DNA from: Kiloniellales bacterium
GTDB taxonomy: Bacteria; Pseudomonadota; Alphaproteobacteria; Kiloniellales; JAKSDN01
Direction: 5' to 3'
Assembly: GCA_022360075.1 (NCBI GenBank)
Contig: JAKSDN010000919.1
Span: forward strand, 1-7,741
Length of the DNA: 7,741 bases
Part shown: one piece after another, positions 1 through 6,877 of the stretch
Layout: each line of letters starts with the position of its first letter
How positions within the stretch are numbered: the first letter of the stretch is position 1
Notes under the pieces: model-generated
The model's database searches: none
Seen by the model: the letters and a program-made list of their open reading frames with translations, nothing else
Told to the model about the DNA's origin: nothing
Translations under genes and position numbers: made by a program

Positions 1-485
1 ACGCCATGAGCCCCTTCAACGCCTTCCTCTTCATCCAGGGCCTCGAGACCCTGCCCCTGCGGATCCGCGAGCACTGCCGCAACGGCCAGGCCGTGGCCGA
101 GTTCCTGCAGGGCCATCCGGCGGTCGAGCGGGTGATCTACCCGAGCTTCTTCGAGGGCGAGCAGAAGCGCCGGGCCGAGACCTACCTGGGCGGCTACCAC
201 GGCGGCCTGGTCGGCTTCGAGCTCAAGGGCGGGCGCGAGGCCGGGCGGCGCTTCATCGACGCGCTGGAGCTGTTCTACCACGTCGCCAACATCGGCGACG
301 CCCGCTCGCTGGCGATCCATCCGGCGACCACCACCCACTCCCAACTCGCGCCGGAGGAGCAGCTCGCCACCGGCGTCACCGACGGCTACGTGCGCCTGTC
401 GGTCGGCATCGAGCACATCGACGACATCCGCGCCGATCTGGAGCGTGGGCTGAGCGTGGCGGCCGGCGCCGCGGCAGCCGCATGA
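1..485 (+). CDS. metY: O-acetylhomoserine sulfhydrylase (MetY type), C-terminal part; 5' end outside window
   Basis: This is the C-terminal portion of a PLP-dependent Cys/Met-metabolism transsulfuration enzyme. The reading frame is open to the window edge, so the start and the PLP-binding lysine lie upstream. About 160 residues are visible; the family is usually about 430 long. Diagnostic stretches are SPFNAFLFIQGLETL at the left edge, NIGDARSLAIHPATTTHSQL in the middle, and VRLSVGIEHIDDI near the end. The last contains the arginine that binds the substrate carboxylate in this fold. The HPATTTHSQL signature points to the O-acetylhomoserine branch (MetY), which makes homocysteine from O-acetylhomoserine and sulfide, rather than to MetB/MetC. 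The C-terminal tail is an Ala/Gly-rich extension. The stop overlaps the next start (ATGA at 482-485), which suggests translational coupling to the isochorismatase-like gene. The ATG at position 6 is an internal methionine, not the true start. Confidence 0.93.
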   Translation, partial: AMSPFNAFLFIQGLETLPLRIREHCRNGQAVAEFLQGHPAVERVIYPSFFEGEQKRRAETYLGGYHGGLVGFELKGGREAGRRFIDALELFYHVANIGDARSLAIHPATTTHSQLAPEEQLATGVTDGYVRLSVGIEHIDDIRADLERGLSVAAGAAAAA

Positions 486-1111
486 CCGCTCTCGACAGCG
501 CCCCTGCCCCCGGTGCCACGACCGGGGCCAGGGGTGAGAGCGGGCCGGGCCTCGTCCTGCCCGGCCCGGCGGCCCTGCTGATCATCGACATGCAGAAGGC
601 CTTCGACGACCCGGTCTGGCAGCCGCGCAACAACCCCGAGGCCGAGGCGATCGCCGGCCGTCTGCTGGCCGCCTGGCGCGATAGCAGACGCCTGGTGATC
701 CACGTCCAGCACCTCTCGCGCGAGCCGGGTTCCAGCTACCGGCCCGACGGCCCCGGCGTCGAGTTCAAGGACGAGGTCCGGCCCCGGGCCGGCGAGATCG
801 TCGTGCAGAAGCGGACCAACAACGCCTTCATCGACACCGGCCTGGAGGCGCTGCTGCACGAACGCGGCATCGCGAGCCTGGTGACCGTCGGCGTCATCAC
901 CAACAACTCGGTCGAGGCGACGGTGCGCATGGCCGGCAACCTCGGCTTTACGACCTACGTGGTGGCCGATGCCACGGCGACGATCGACAAGCAGGATCTC
1001 GACGGGCGGCTGTGGCCTGCCGACGAGGTCCAGGCCCTCTCGCTCGCCAACATGGCGGGGGAGTATGCGACGGTGACGGATAGCCGGTCGGTGCTGGCGG
1101 CGCTGGGATGA
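482..1111 (+). CDS. Isochorismatase-fold (cysteine hydrolase family) protein with Ser at the catalytic Cys position
   Basis: A 209-residue protein of the isochorismatase-like hydrolase superfamily (cytosolic amidases, nicotinamidases, isochorismatases). The first catalytic element is ALLIIDMQKAF with Asp36. The lysine of the triad is Lys110 in VVQKRTNNAF. The third element, normally TN-x-C-V-E-x-T, reads ITNNSVEATVRMAGNLGF, so the usual nucleophilic cysteine is Ser143 (codon TCG at 908-910). The fold motifs around it are intact, so this is not a decayed gene. It either belongs to a Ser-bearing subfamily or has altered or no hydrolase activity. Residues 1-25 are a Pro/Ala/Gly-rich extension. 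The start is fixed by the four-base ATGA overlap with the upstream metY stop, which implies a co-transcribed, coupled pair. The substrate cannot be predicted from sequence. Confidence 0.9.
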   Translation: MTALDSAPAPGATTGARGESGPGLVLPGPAALLIIDMQKAFDDPVWQPRNNPEAEAIAGRLLAAWRDSRRLVIHVQHLSREPGSSYRPDGPGVEFKDEVRPRAGEIVVQKRTNNAFIDTGLEALLHERGIASLVTVGVITNNSVEATVRMAGNLGFTTYVVADATATIDKQDLDGRLWPADEVQALSLANMAGEYATVTDSRSVLAALG

Positions 1112-1141
1112 GAGGTAGTCCGTCAATGTGCTGCAGTTGTC

Positions 1142-1263
1142 GCGTGCGTCCTTCGAGACGCGCCCTTAGGGGCGCTCCTCAGGATGAGGAAGAGTCTTCG
1201 TGGCATTAAGAAAAGCCCTCATCCTGAGGAGCCCGCAAAGCGGGCGTCTCGAAGGACGCACGC
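1142..1263. repeat. Paired inverted REP-like palindromic units (BIME-like), possibly a bidirectional terminator
   Basis: The 192-base gap between two convergent genes is mostly one large inverted repeat. The outer arms 1142-1161 and 1244-1263 are perfectly complementary over 20 bases. The inner arms 1174-1189 and 1217-1232 are perfectly complementary over 16 bases. Each arm is itself modular. GCGTC-GACGC can pair with a CTTCGA loop, and CCTCA-TGAGG can pair with a GGA loop. A central hairpin differs in sequence between arms but folds in both: 1160-1175 with TTAG loop, and 1231-1245 with AAA loop. The centre (1190-1216) is an unpaired A-rich spacer. The whole can fold as one long stem or as a chain of small hairpins. 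Its position between converging stop codons suits transcript 3'-end protection or termination for both genes. I believe this unit resembles dispersed alphaproteobacterial repeats, but copy number cannot be judged from the window. Confidence 0.88.
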
Positions 1264-1303
1264 TGCTCATCCAAAGCTACGCCAATGAGGCTGAAGGCTG
1301 CCC

Positions 1304-2410
1304 CTACCCCGCCAACTCCCGCATCGCCAGCGATCCCAGCTCCGCGTAGGGCGCGTAGGCGCGGGCCTTGGCGGTGAAGGCGAGGTAGGCGTCGCGCACC
1401 TTGGCGGCGAGCGGGTCGCCGGCGCCGACTTCGGCGAGGACGGCCTTGCTCTCCGCGCCCAGACGCGCGACCACGGGATCGGGAAAGCGCCGCACGTCGA
1501 CGCCGTGCTTCTCCGCCATGGTCGCGAAGGTCTCGATGTTGTGGAAGGTGAAGTCGGCCAGGGTCTCGAGCGCGCTCGCCTCGGCCGCCGCGCGGATCAC
1601 CGCCTGCAGGTCGGCCGGCAGGGCCTCGTAGCGTTCGCGGTTGACCAGCACCTCGAGCGCCGGGCCGGGCTCGTGGAAGCCCGGCATGTAGTAGTGCTTG
1701 GCGAACTTCTGCAGGCCGAAGGCGATGTCGTTCCAGGGCCCGACCCAGTCGGCGCCGTCGACCGTGCCGGCGGCGAGCGCGGGCGCGATCTCGCCCGGCG
1801 GCGTCAGCACCGGGATCGCGCCCAGGCGGCGCAGGACCTCGCCGCCGAGGCCGGAGATGCGGAACTTGAGGCCCTGGAAGTCGGCCACCTCGTTGATCTC
1901 GCGGTTGAACCAGCCGCCGGCCTGGGTGCCGCTGGAGCCGGCGAAGAAGGGACGCACGCCGAAGGGCGCGTAGAGCTCCTCCCAGAGCGCCTGGCCGCCG
2001 CCGAAGCGCAGCCAGGCCACGAACTCGACGGCGGACAAGCCGAAAGGCACCCCGGTGAAGAAGTGGAAGGCCGGGCTCTTGCCGACCCAGTAGTAGGATG
2101 TGGCATGAGCCAGGTCGGCCGTGCCGCCCTGCACGGCGTCCAGGGCCTCGAAGGGCGGCACCAGCTCGCCGGCGGCGAAGAACCGGACCTCGATCCGGCC
2201 GCCCGACATGGCGACCAGGCGATCGGCGAAGCGCCGCGCGTTGGTGCCGACGCCCGGCGCGCCCTTCGGCCAGGCAGTCACCATGGTCAGGCGCAGGCGC
2301 TCCTGGGCCACCGCCGGGCGGGCGAGCGCCAGCCCGGCGGCGCCAGCGGCGGTCGCGGCGAGCAGCCCGCGGCGGCTGCTATGGTCCTTGTTCTGCGCGT
2401 TCTTCGACAT
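1304..2410 (-). CDS. TRAP transporter solute-binding protein (DctP family, TakP-like), Tat-exported
   Basis: A 368-residue periplasmic binding protein of a tripartite ATP-independent periplasmic transporter. The N-terminus has a twin-arginine signal: SRRGLL at residues 12-17, then an Ala/Gly-rich hydrophobic stretch and a likely cleavage site AVA|Q after residue 35. The mature start ERLRLTMVTAWPKG is typical of the family. Further hallmarks are FGGGQALWEELYAPFGVRPF (about 136-155), GGWFNREINEVADFQGLKFR with the conserved ligand-carboxylate Arg at about 184, GLGGEVLRRLGAIPV, and DWVGPWNDIAFG (221-232). These resemble TakP-type proteins that bind 2-oxo/monocarboxylic acids, so an organic acid ligand is likely but not proven. 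GAGGGAG about 8 bases upstream of the ATG (plus-strand 2419-2425) supports this start. No DctQ/DctM membrane subunits lie next to it in the window. It is divergent from hemB and convergent with the isochorismatase gene. Confidence 0.93.
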   Translation of the reverse strand: MSKNAQNKDHSSRRGLLAATAAGAAGLALARPAVAQERLRLTMVTAWPKGAPGVGTNARRFADRLVAMSGGRIEVRFFAAGELVPPFEALDAVQGGTADLAHATSYYWVGKSPAFHFFTGVPFGLSAVEFVAWLRFGGGQALWEELYAPFGVRPFFAGSSGTQAGGWFNREINEVADFQGLKFRISGLGGEVLRRLGAIPVLTPPGEIAPALAAGTVDGADWVGPWNDIAFGLQKFAKHYYMPGFHEPGPALEVLVNRERYEALPADLQAVIRAAAEASALETLADFTFHNIETFATMAEKHGVDVRRFPDPVVARLGAESKAVLAEVGAGDPLAAKVRDAYLAFTAKARAYAPYAELGSLAMRELAG

Positions 2411-2443
2411 GCTGGACGCTCCCTCGATCGGATCCCGGGCCGC

Positions 2444-2472
2444 ATTGTGAAAGAGGCGCGCGGGTCGGGAAA
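2444..2472 (-). promoter_or_regulatory. Possible promoter for the TRAP binding-protein gene
   Basis: On the minus strand, TTTCCC (plus 2467-2472) and CACAAT (plus 2444-2449) are separated by 17 bases. The -10 matches consensus at 4 of 6 positions and the -35 at only 3 of 6. It would give a short leader of about 25-30 bases before the ATG at 2410. It is a weak match in a GC-rich background, listed because it is the only reasonably spaced pair close to the start. Confidence 0.22.
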
Positions 2473-2500
2473 GCGTGATTCAGGGCGGCCGCACTGGCCC

Positions 2501-3666
<1,166 letters not shown>

Positions 3667-3706
3667 CCCCCGGCCCCGACAGGCTTCACACCGCCGAAAC
3701 AAAGAA

Positions 3707-3724
3707 CCCCTGGCTTGCCAGGGG
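3707..3724. terminator. 18-base palindrome after hemB; weak terminator or operator
   Basis: CCCCTGGC-TT-GCCAGGGG forms a perfect 8-bp stem (7 bp with a realistic CTTG loop) 40 bases after the hemB stop and 100 bases before the peroxiredoxin ATG. It is preceded by AAAGAA and followed by AAAGATCC. It therefore lacks the T-tract expected of an intrinsic terminator on the plus strand. As DNA it could instead be a dyad operator for the downstream peroxiredoxin operon, since a TATATG -10-like hexamer sits at 3733-3738. No well-spaced -35 was found for that hexamer. The palindrome is certain; its role is not. Confidence 0.35.
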
Positions 3725-3811
3725 AAAGATCCTATATGCACAGCGACTTGCGGGCCCCGCACGCGAAGCAAAGGCCGGCCGGCAGGGGCTCAACGAAGCT
3801 CTCTAGGGAAC

Positions 3812-3820
3812 GGAGAAGGA
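3812..3820 (+). promoter_or_regulatory. Ribosome binding site fixing the peroxiredoxin start
   Basis: GGAGAAGGA, with GGAG eight bases and AAGGA three bases before the ATG at 3824, is the strongest Shine-Dalgarno-like sequence in this stretch. It decides in favour of the 211-residue peroxiredoxin rather than the open frame that extends 73 codons upstream to an ATG inside hemB at 3605. Confidence 0.8.
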
Positions 3821-3823
3821 AAC

Positions 3824-4459
3824 ATGGCGTTACAACTCGGCGACACCGCCCCGAACTTTACCCAGGATTCGACCGAAGGCTCGCTCAACTTCTATGACTG
3901 GGCCGGTGAGAGCTGGGTCGTGCTGTTCTCGCACCCGAAGGACTTCACCCCGGTCTGCACGACCGAGCTGGGCTACATGGCGGGCCTGAAACCCGAGTTC
4001 GACAAGCGCAATGTGAAGATCCTCGGCCTGAGCGTCGACCCGGTGGACGACCACATCAAGTGGTCCAAGGATATCGAAGAGACACAAGGCCACGCGCCCA
4101 ACTATCCGATGATCGCCGACCACGATCGCAAGGTCGCCGACCTCTACGGCATGATCCATCCCAACGCGCTCGACACGCTGACCGTACGCACGGTCTTCAT
4201 CATCGATCCGAACAAGAAGATCCGCCTGATGATCACCTATCCGGCGAGCACCGGGCGTAATTTCAACGAGATCCTGCGGGTGATCGATTCGATCCAGCTC
4301 ACCGAGCACAACAAGGTGGCGACGCCGGTGAACTGGCAGCAGGGCGAGGACGTCATCATCGTGCCGGCGCTCAGCAACGAGGACGCGGCCAAGCTCTTCC
4401 CCGACGGCTGGGACGAGCAGAAGCCCTATCTGCGGGTGGTCAAGCAGCCGAATGCCTGA
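3824..4459 (+). CDS. 1-Cys peroxiredoxin (Prx6/AhpC-TSA family)
   Basis: A 211-residue cytosolic thiol peroxidase that reduces hydrogen peroxide and organic hydroperoxides. The active site is SHPKDFTPVCTTELG (36-50), with peroxidatic Cys45 preceded by the family's Pro and Thr. The supporting arginine is Arg122 in TVRTVFIIDP. Cys45 is the only cysteine in the protein, so a resolving thiol must come from a partner or small molecule. This is the 1-Cys, Prx6-like class. The C-terminal dimerisation domain typical of Prx6 is present: HNKVATPVNW at 162-171, through the DVIIVPALSNEDAAKLFP stretch, to the end. The length matches the family. The start follows from the strong RBS at 3812-3820. The gene overlaps the next one by eight bases, so the two are very likely co-translated. 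The upstream palindrome at 3707-3724 may bear on its control. Confidence 0.95.
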   Translation: MALQLGDTAPNFTQDSTEGSLNFYDWAGESWVVLFSHPKDFTPVCTTELGYMAGLKPEFDKRNVKILGLSVDPVDDHIKWSKDIEETQGHAPNYPMIADHDRKVADLYGMIHPNALDTLTVRTVFIIDPNKKIRLMITYPASTGRNFNEILRVIDSIQLTEHNKVATPVNWQQGEDVIIVPALSNEDAAKLFPDGWDEQKPYLRVVKQPNA

Positions 4460-5612
4460 CGCCAAGACCACGACGACCGCGCCGAGCGGGCCACGAAAGG
4501 GACAGAGCCAGGCGCTGGAGGACCAGCGCCTGGCCCCAGGCGACAAGCTGCCGAACATGGCCCTGCCCGATCAGGGCGGGACGGTGCGGACCTTCTACAA
4601 CGAGCTCAAGGGCGGGCCGATCGTCCTGTTCGTTGCCGCCAGCTTCCAGCAACGCGCGCCGGAAGCCGTACTCGCAGGTCTGGTGGAGCGCCTGCCCACG
4701 CTGGCGACGCACCGGGCCGAGCTGATCGCGCTGAGCGGCGATTCGGTGGCGCAGAACGCGGCGCTCGCCGACGGGCTGTCCGCCGATCTCCAGATCCTTG
4801 CCGGTGGCGAAAGCGGCGTGATCGAGCATCTGCTCGCCGGCGAGCCGCCGCTGCTACCCGGTGTCGAGCCGCCGCGGCCGGAGTGCTGCACCTATGTGCT
4901 CGACCCGAACCAGCGCGTGCTCGCCGTCATCGGCCGCGAGCCCTGCGCCGACCACGCTGCGGCCGCGCTGGCCGCGCTCGAGTCCTGGCAGGGCGCCAAG
5001 GTCGAGCCGGCCCTCGTCACGCGGGGCGCGCCGGCCTTGATCCTGACCGAGATCTTCGAGCCGGCCTTCTGCGCCGAGCTGATCGAGGCCTGGCGCTCGG
5101 GCCAGCAGCGCGAGGGCGGCGTCTCGACGGGCCTCGGCAATGTCTACGAGCCGGGCTCCAAGAAGACGCTCGAGCATCAGGTCAGCGATCCGGCACTCAG
5201 CCGGCGCATCACCGTGAAGCTGGCCCGCCGGGTCGGACCGGAGCTGCGCAAGTGTTTCAACCATTACCAGCCGTTCCGCCTGGAAGGGCCGATCGTCATG
5301 CGCTACGAGGCCAGCCGGCAGGACTTCTTCGGTCTACACCGCGATGACTTGCGGCAGTCGGACCGCCGACGCTTCGCCCTCTCGCTCAATCTCAACGAAG
5401 GCTATGAGGGCGGCGAGCTGATCTTTCCCGAGTACGGGCCGCACCTCTATCGGCCGCCGGCCGGCGCGGCGGCGATCTTTTCCTGCGCCTTGCTGCACGA
5501 GGCACGCCCCGTGACCCGCGGCGAGCGCTTCGTCATGACCTCGTTCTTCTGCGACGTCGACCAGCCCGATCCGCGCGTGCCCGCCGAGCGCCGCCGCCAC
5601 ATGGCGGTCTAG
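4452..5612 (+). CDS. Fusion protein: cysteine-less peroxiredoxin-like domain + 2-oxoglutarate/Fe(II) dioxygenase (prolyl-4-hydroxylase-like)
   Basis: A 386-residue two-domain protein. Residues 1-28 are a polar linker. Residues about 29-180 follow a thioredoxin/peroxiredoxin fold: GDKLPNMALPDQGG, PIVLFVAASF, then VLDPNQRVLAVIG. However, the peroxidatic site is lost. Where a peroxiredoxin has F-T-P-V-C-T this protein has FQQRAP, placing Ala69 at the cysteine. Other cysteines remain in the domain (145, 146, 165). Residues about 195-370 form a double-stranded beta-helix dioxygenase. Fe(II) ligands are His296 and Asp298 (GLHRDD) and His349 (LLHEARPV), with Arg359 ten residues later as the likely 2-oxoglutarate anchor. 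LNLNEGYEGGELIFPEYGP and FVMTSFF are family-typical. It should hydroxylate a protein or small-molecule target, which is not identifiable here. The ATG overlaps the peroxiredoxin stop by eight bases, and the stop abuts that of the opposing hydrolase gene. Confidence 0.88.
   Translation: MPDAKTTTTAPSGPRKGQSQALEDQRLAPGDKLPNMALPDQGGTVRTFYNELKGGPIVLFVAASFQQRAPEAVLAGLVERLPTLATHRAELIALSGDSVAQNAALADGLSADLQILAGGESGVIEHLLAGEPPLLPGVEPPRPECCTYVLDPNQRVLAVIGREPCADHAAAALAALESWQGAKVEPALVTRGAPALILTEIFEPAFCAELIEAWRSGQQREGGVSTGLGNVYEPGSKKTLEHQVSDPALSRRITVKLARRVGPELRKCFNHYQPFRLEGPIVMRYEASRQDFFGLHRDDLRQSDRRRFALSLNLNEGYEGGELIFPEYGPHLYRPPAGAAAIFSCALLHEARPVTRGERFVMTSFFCDVDQPDPRVPAERRRHMAV
4507..4534 (+). other. Perfect 12-bp hairpin inside the start of the dioxygenase gene
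   Basis: GCCAGGCGCTGG at 4507-4518 and CCAGCGCCTGGC at 4523-4534 are exact reverse complements around an AGGA loop. The hairpin lies 47 bases after the peroxiredoxin stop and encodes residues 19-28 of the fusion protein, within its low-constraint N-terminal linker. It has no following T-run, so it is not a classical terminator. It may stabilise the upstream peroxiredoxin message or slow translation of the second gene. The structure is certain as sequence; the function is inference. Confidence 0.6.
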
Positions 5613-6686
5613 TCAGGAGGCTGCCAGCGCGGGCCCGGCCCCGAACGGCTTTTTCGGCCCTTCCCTAAGCGCCGCAAAGAAAACCGCCGCACAGCGATCG
5701 TGCCAGCGCTCCTTGCTGCCGCGCCCGTGGAAACCGACGTGCCCACCCGCGAGCGGCAAGACCGGCGTTACGGTCGGCACGCGCCGCCAATCGAAATCGA
5801 GGTAAGCCTTGGCCGGGATCCAGGGATCGTTGAGCGCGTGGATGACCAAGGTCGGGACGCGGACTTCGGGCAGAAAGCCGAGCGCGCTGCAGCGGCTGTA
5901 GTAATCCTCGGCGCCGGCGAAGCCGTTGCGCGGCGCCGTCACGCGCTCATCGAAGTCGAAAACGCTGGATGCCCCGGCGATCGCCGCACGCTCGGCATCT
6001 GCCGGCGGGACCGGCGCGGCCAGGGCCTCCCGCTTCATGCGCTGCAGCAGATAGTGGTGATAGAGCCGGTTGCGCGGCGTCATCAAGCGGACCTGCGCCG
6101 CCTTGAGGTCGATCGGCGCCGACACGGCCACACCGCCCAGGACCGGGAAAGCCTCGCCGTGCTCGGCCAGGAACTTGATCAGCATGTTGGCGCCGAGCGA
6201 GTAGCCGATGAGCAACAGGCCCCGTGACAACGCGTCGGGCGCCCACTCGGCCAGGGCACGCAATGCATCGCGCAGGTCTTCGCTGCGCCCCGAGTGATAC
6301 TGCTGGCGGCAGGTCTCGCGCGACGGCCCGGCACCGCGCAGGTTGAGGCGCAGCACCGGATGGCCGAGCCGGAGGAAGTGCCGGGCGCTGCCGCGCATGT
6401 AGGAACTGTCCTCGCAGCCGGTCAGGCCATGCACGAGCGCGACGAGCGGCCGCGCCGCGCCACCGTCGGGCATCTGCAGACAGGCGGACAGGCGGTCGCC
6501 CGAGCCGTCGGCCATGGTCAGCAGCAGCCGCTCGCCGGGCCAGGCGTCGAGCGGGATGACCGGGCGCAGCAGATAGTTCCGCACGGTCTGGAGATCGCCG
6601 CCCAGCCAAGGCGGGCGCGCCGCGAAGGCGGGCGGGTCGAAGCGGACCGGCTGGGGGTCGGCTTGCGGCTGGATGGCATCGGGCAT
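5613..6686 (-). CDS. YheT-family alpha/beta hydrolase (putative esterase)
   Basis: A 357-residue alpha/beta-fold hydrolase of the YheT/COG0429 type. The N-terminal WLGGDLQTVRNYLLRP is characteristic of the family. LVALVHGLTGCEDSSYMRG carries the oxyanion-hole region. LLIGYSLGANMLIKFL contains the nucleophilic serine in G-Y-S-L-G (Ser163 from this start). Asp287 in IHALNDPWIP and His316 in GGHVGFHGRG complete the triad. LNLRGAGPSRETCRQQYHSGR is also typical. It should be a cytosolic esterase or thioesterase; its physiological substrate is unknown. I chose the ATG at 6686 because the only upstream in-frame start is TTG at 6737, and neither has a convincing Shine-Dalgarno. That alternative would add 17 residues. 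The gene converges on the dioxygenase gene with zero bases between stops and is divergent from the DM13 gene. Confidence 0.9.
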   Translation of the reverse strand: MPDAIQPQADPQPVRFDPPAFAARPPWLGGDLQTVRNYLLRPVIPLDAWPGERLLLTMADGSGDRLSACLQMPDGGAARPLVALVHGLTGCEDSSYMRGSARHFLRLGHPVLRLNLRGAGPSRETCRQQYHSGRSEDLRDALRALAEWAPDALSRGLLLIGYSLGANMLIKFLAEHGEAFPVLGGVAVSAPIDLKAAQVRLMTPRNRLYHHYLLQRMKREALAAPVPPADAERAAIAGASSVFDFDERVTAPRNGFAGAEDYYSRCSALGFLPEVRVPTLVIHALNDPWIPAKAYLDFDWRRVPTVTPVLPLAGGHVGFHGRGSKERWHDRCAAVFFAALREGPKKPFGAGPALAAS

Positions 6687-6866
6687 TGCCGGATGTAGGT
6701 AGGATCGTGCGGCGGCGAGGTCCAGGGTTTCAGCCAACCATCGTGCGATAGCCCCGCGCTATTGAAACGGAAGCCCAACGCTATTTGGCGATGGCAACCT
6801 GGCTACCGAGATCGTAAGTCGGGCGGGAACGGCGTCGTCGGCTCGACGCTGCGCTTCAAGCGCCCT

Positions 6867-6872
6867 GGGAGG
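6867..6872 (+). promoter_or_regulatory. Ribosome binding site of the DM13 gene
   Basis: GGGAGG lies five bases before the ATG at 6878, a strong Shine-Dalgarno that fixes the start of the DM13-domain protein. The rest of the divergent gap (6687-6866) shows no well-spaced promoter pair. It holds only a minor 5-bp inverted repeat, ATAGC/GCTAT, at 6748-6762. Confidence 0.75.
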
Positions 6873-6877
6873 CACTG

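Noticed and set aside
386..1126. A 246-codon minus-strand open frame opposite the isochorismatase-like gene
   Set aside because: Shadow of the real gene: Arg/Gly/Asp-rich, no domain, no ribosome binding site.
3830..4558. A 242-codon minus-strand open frame opposite the peroxiredoxin
   Set aside because: Low-complexity Val/Asp/Arg-rich translation with no recognisable motif. The plus strand encodes a canonical peroxiredoxin.
5637..5659. Possible terminator hairpin with a T-run near the convergent stops
   Set aside because: The stem (GGCC plus GAA) needs a two-base bulge, the T-run sits in the loop rather than after the stem, and it lies inside the hydrolase coding region.
5700..6227. A 175-codon plus-strand open frame opposite the hydrolase
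   Set aside because: Arg/Asp/Val/Ala-rich antisense frame with no motif, fully contained in the well-supported YheT-family gene.
6687..6737. 17-residue extension of the hydrolase from a TTG start at 6737
   Set aside because: TTG is a rare start, no Shine-Dalgarno precedes it, and the conserved family region begins well after the ATG at 6686. It cannot be fully excluded.
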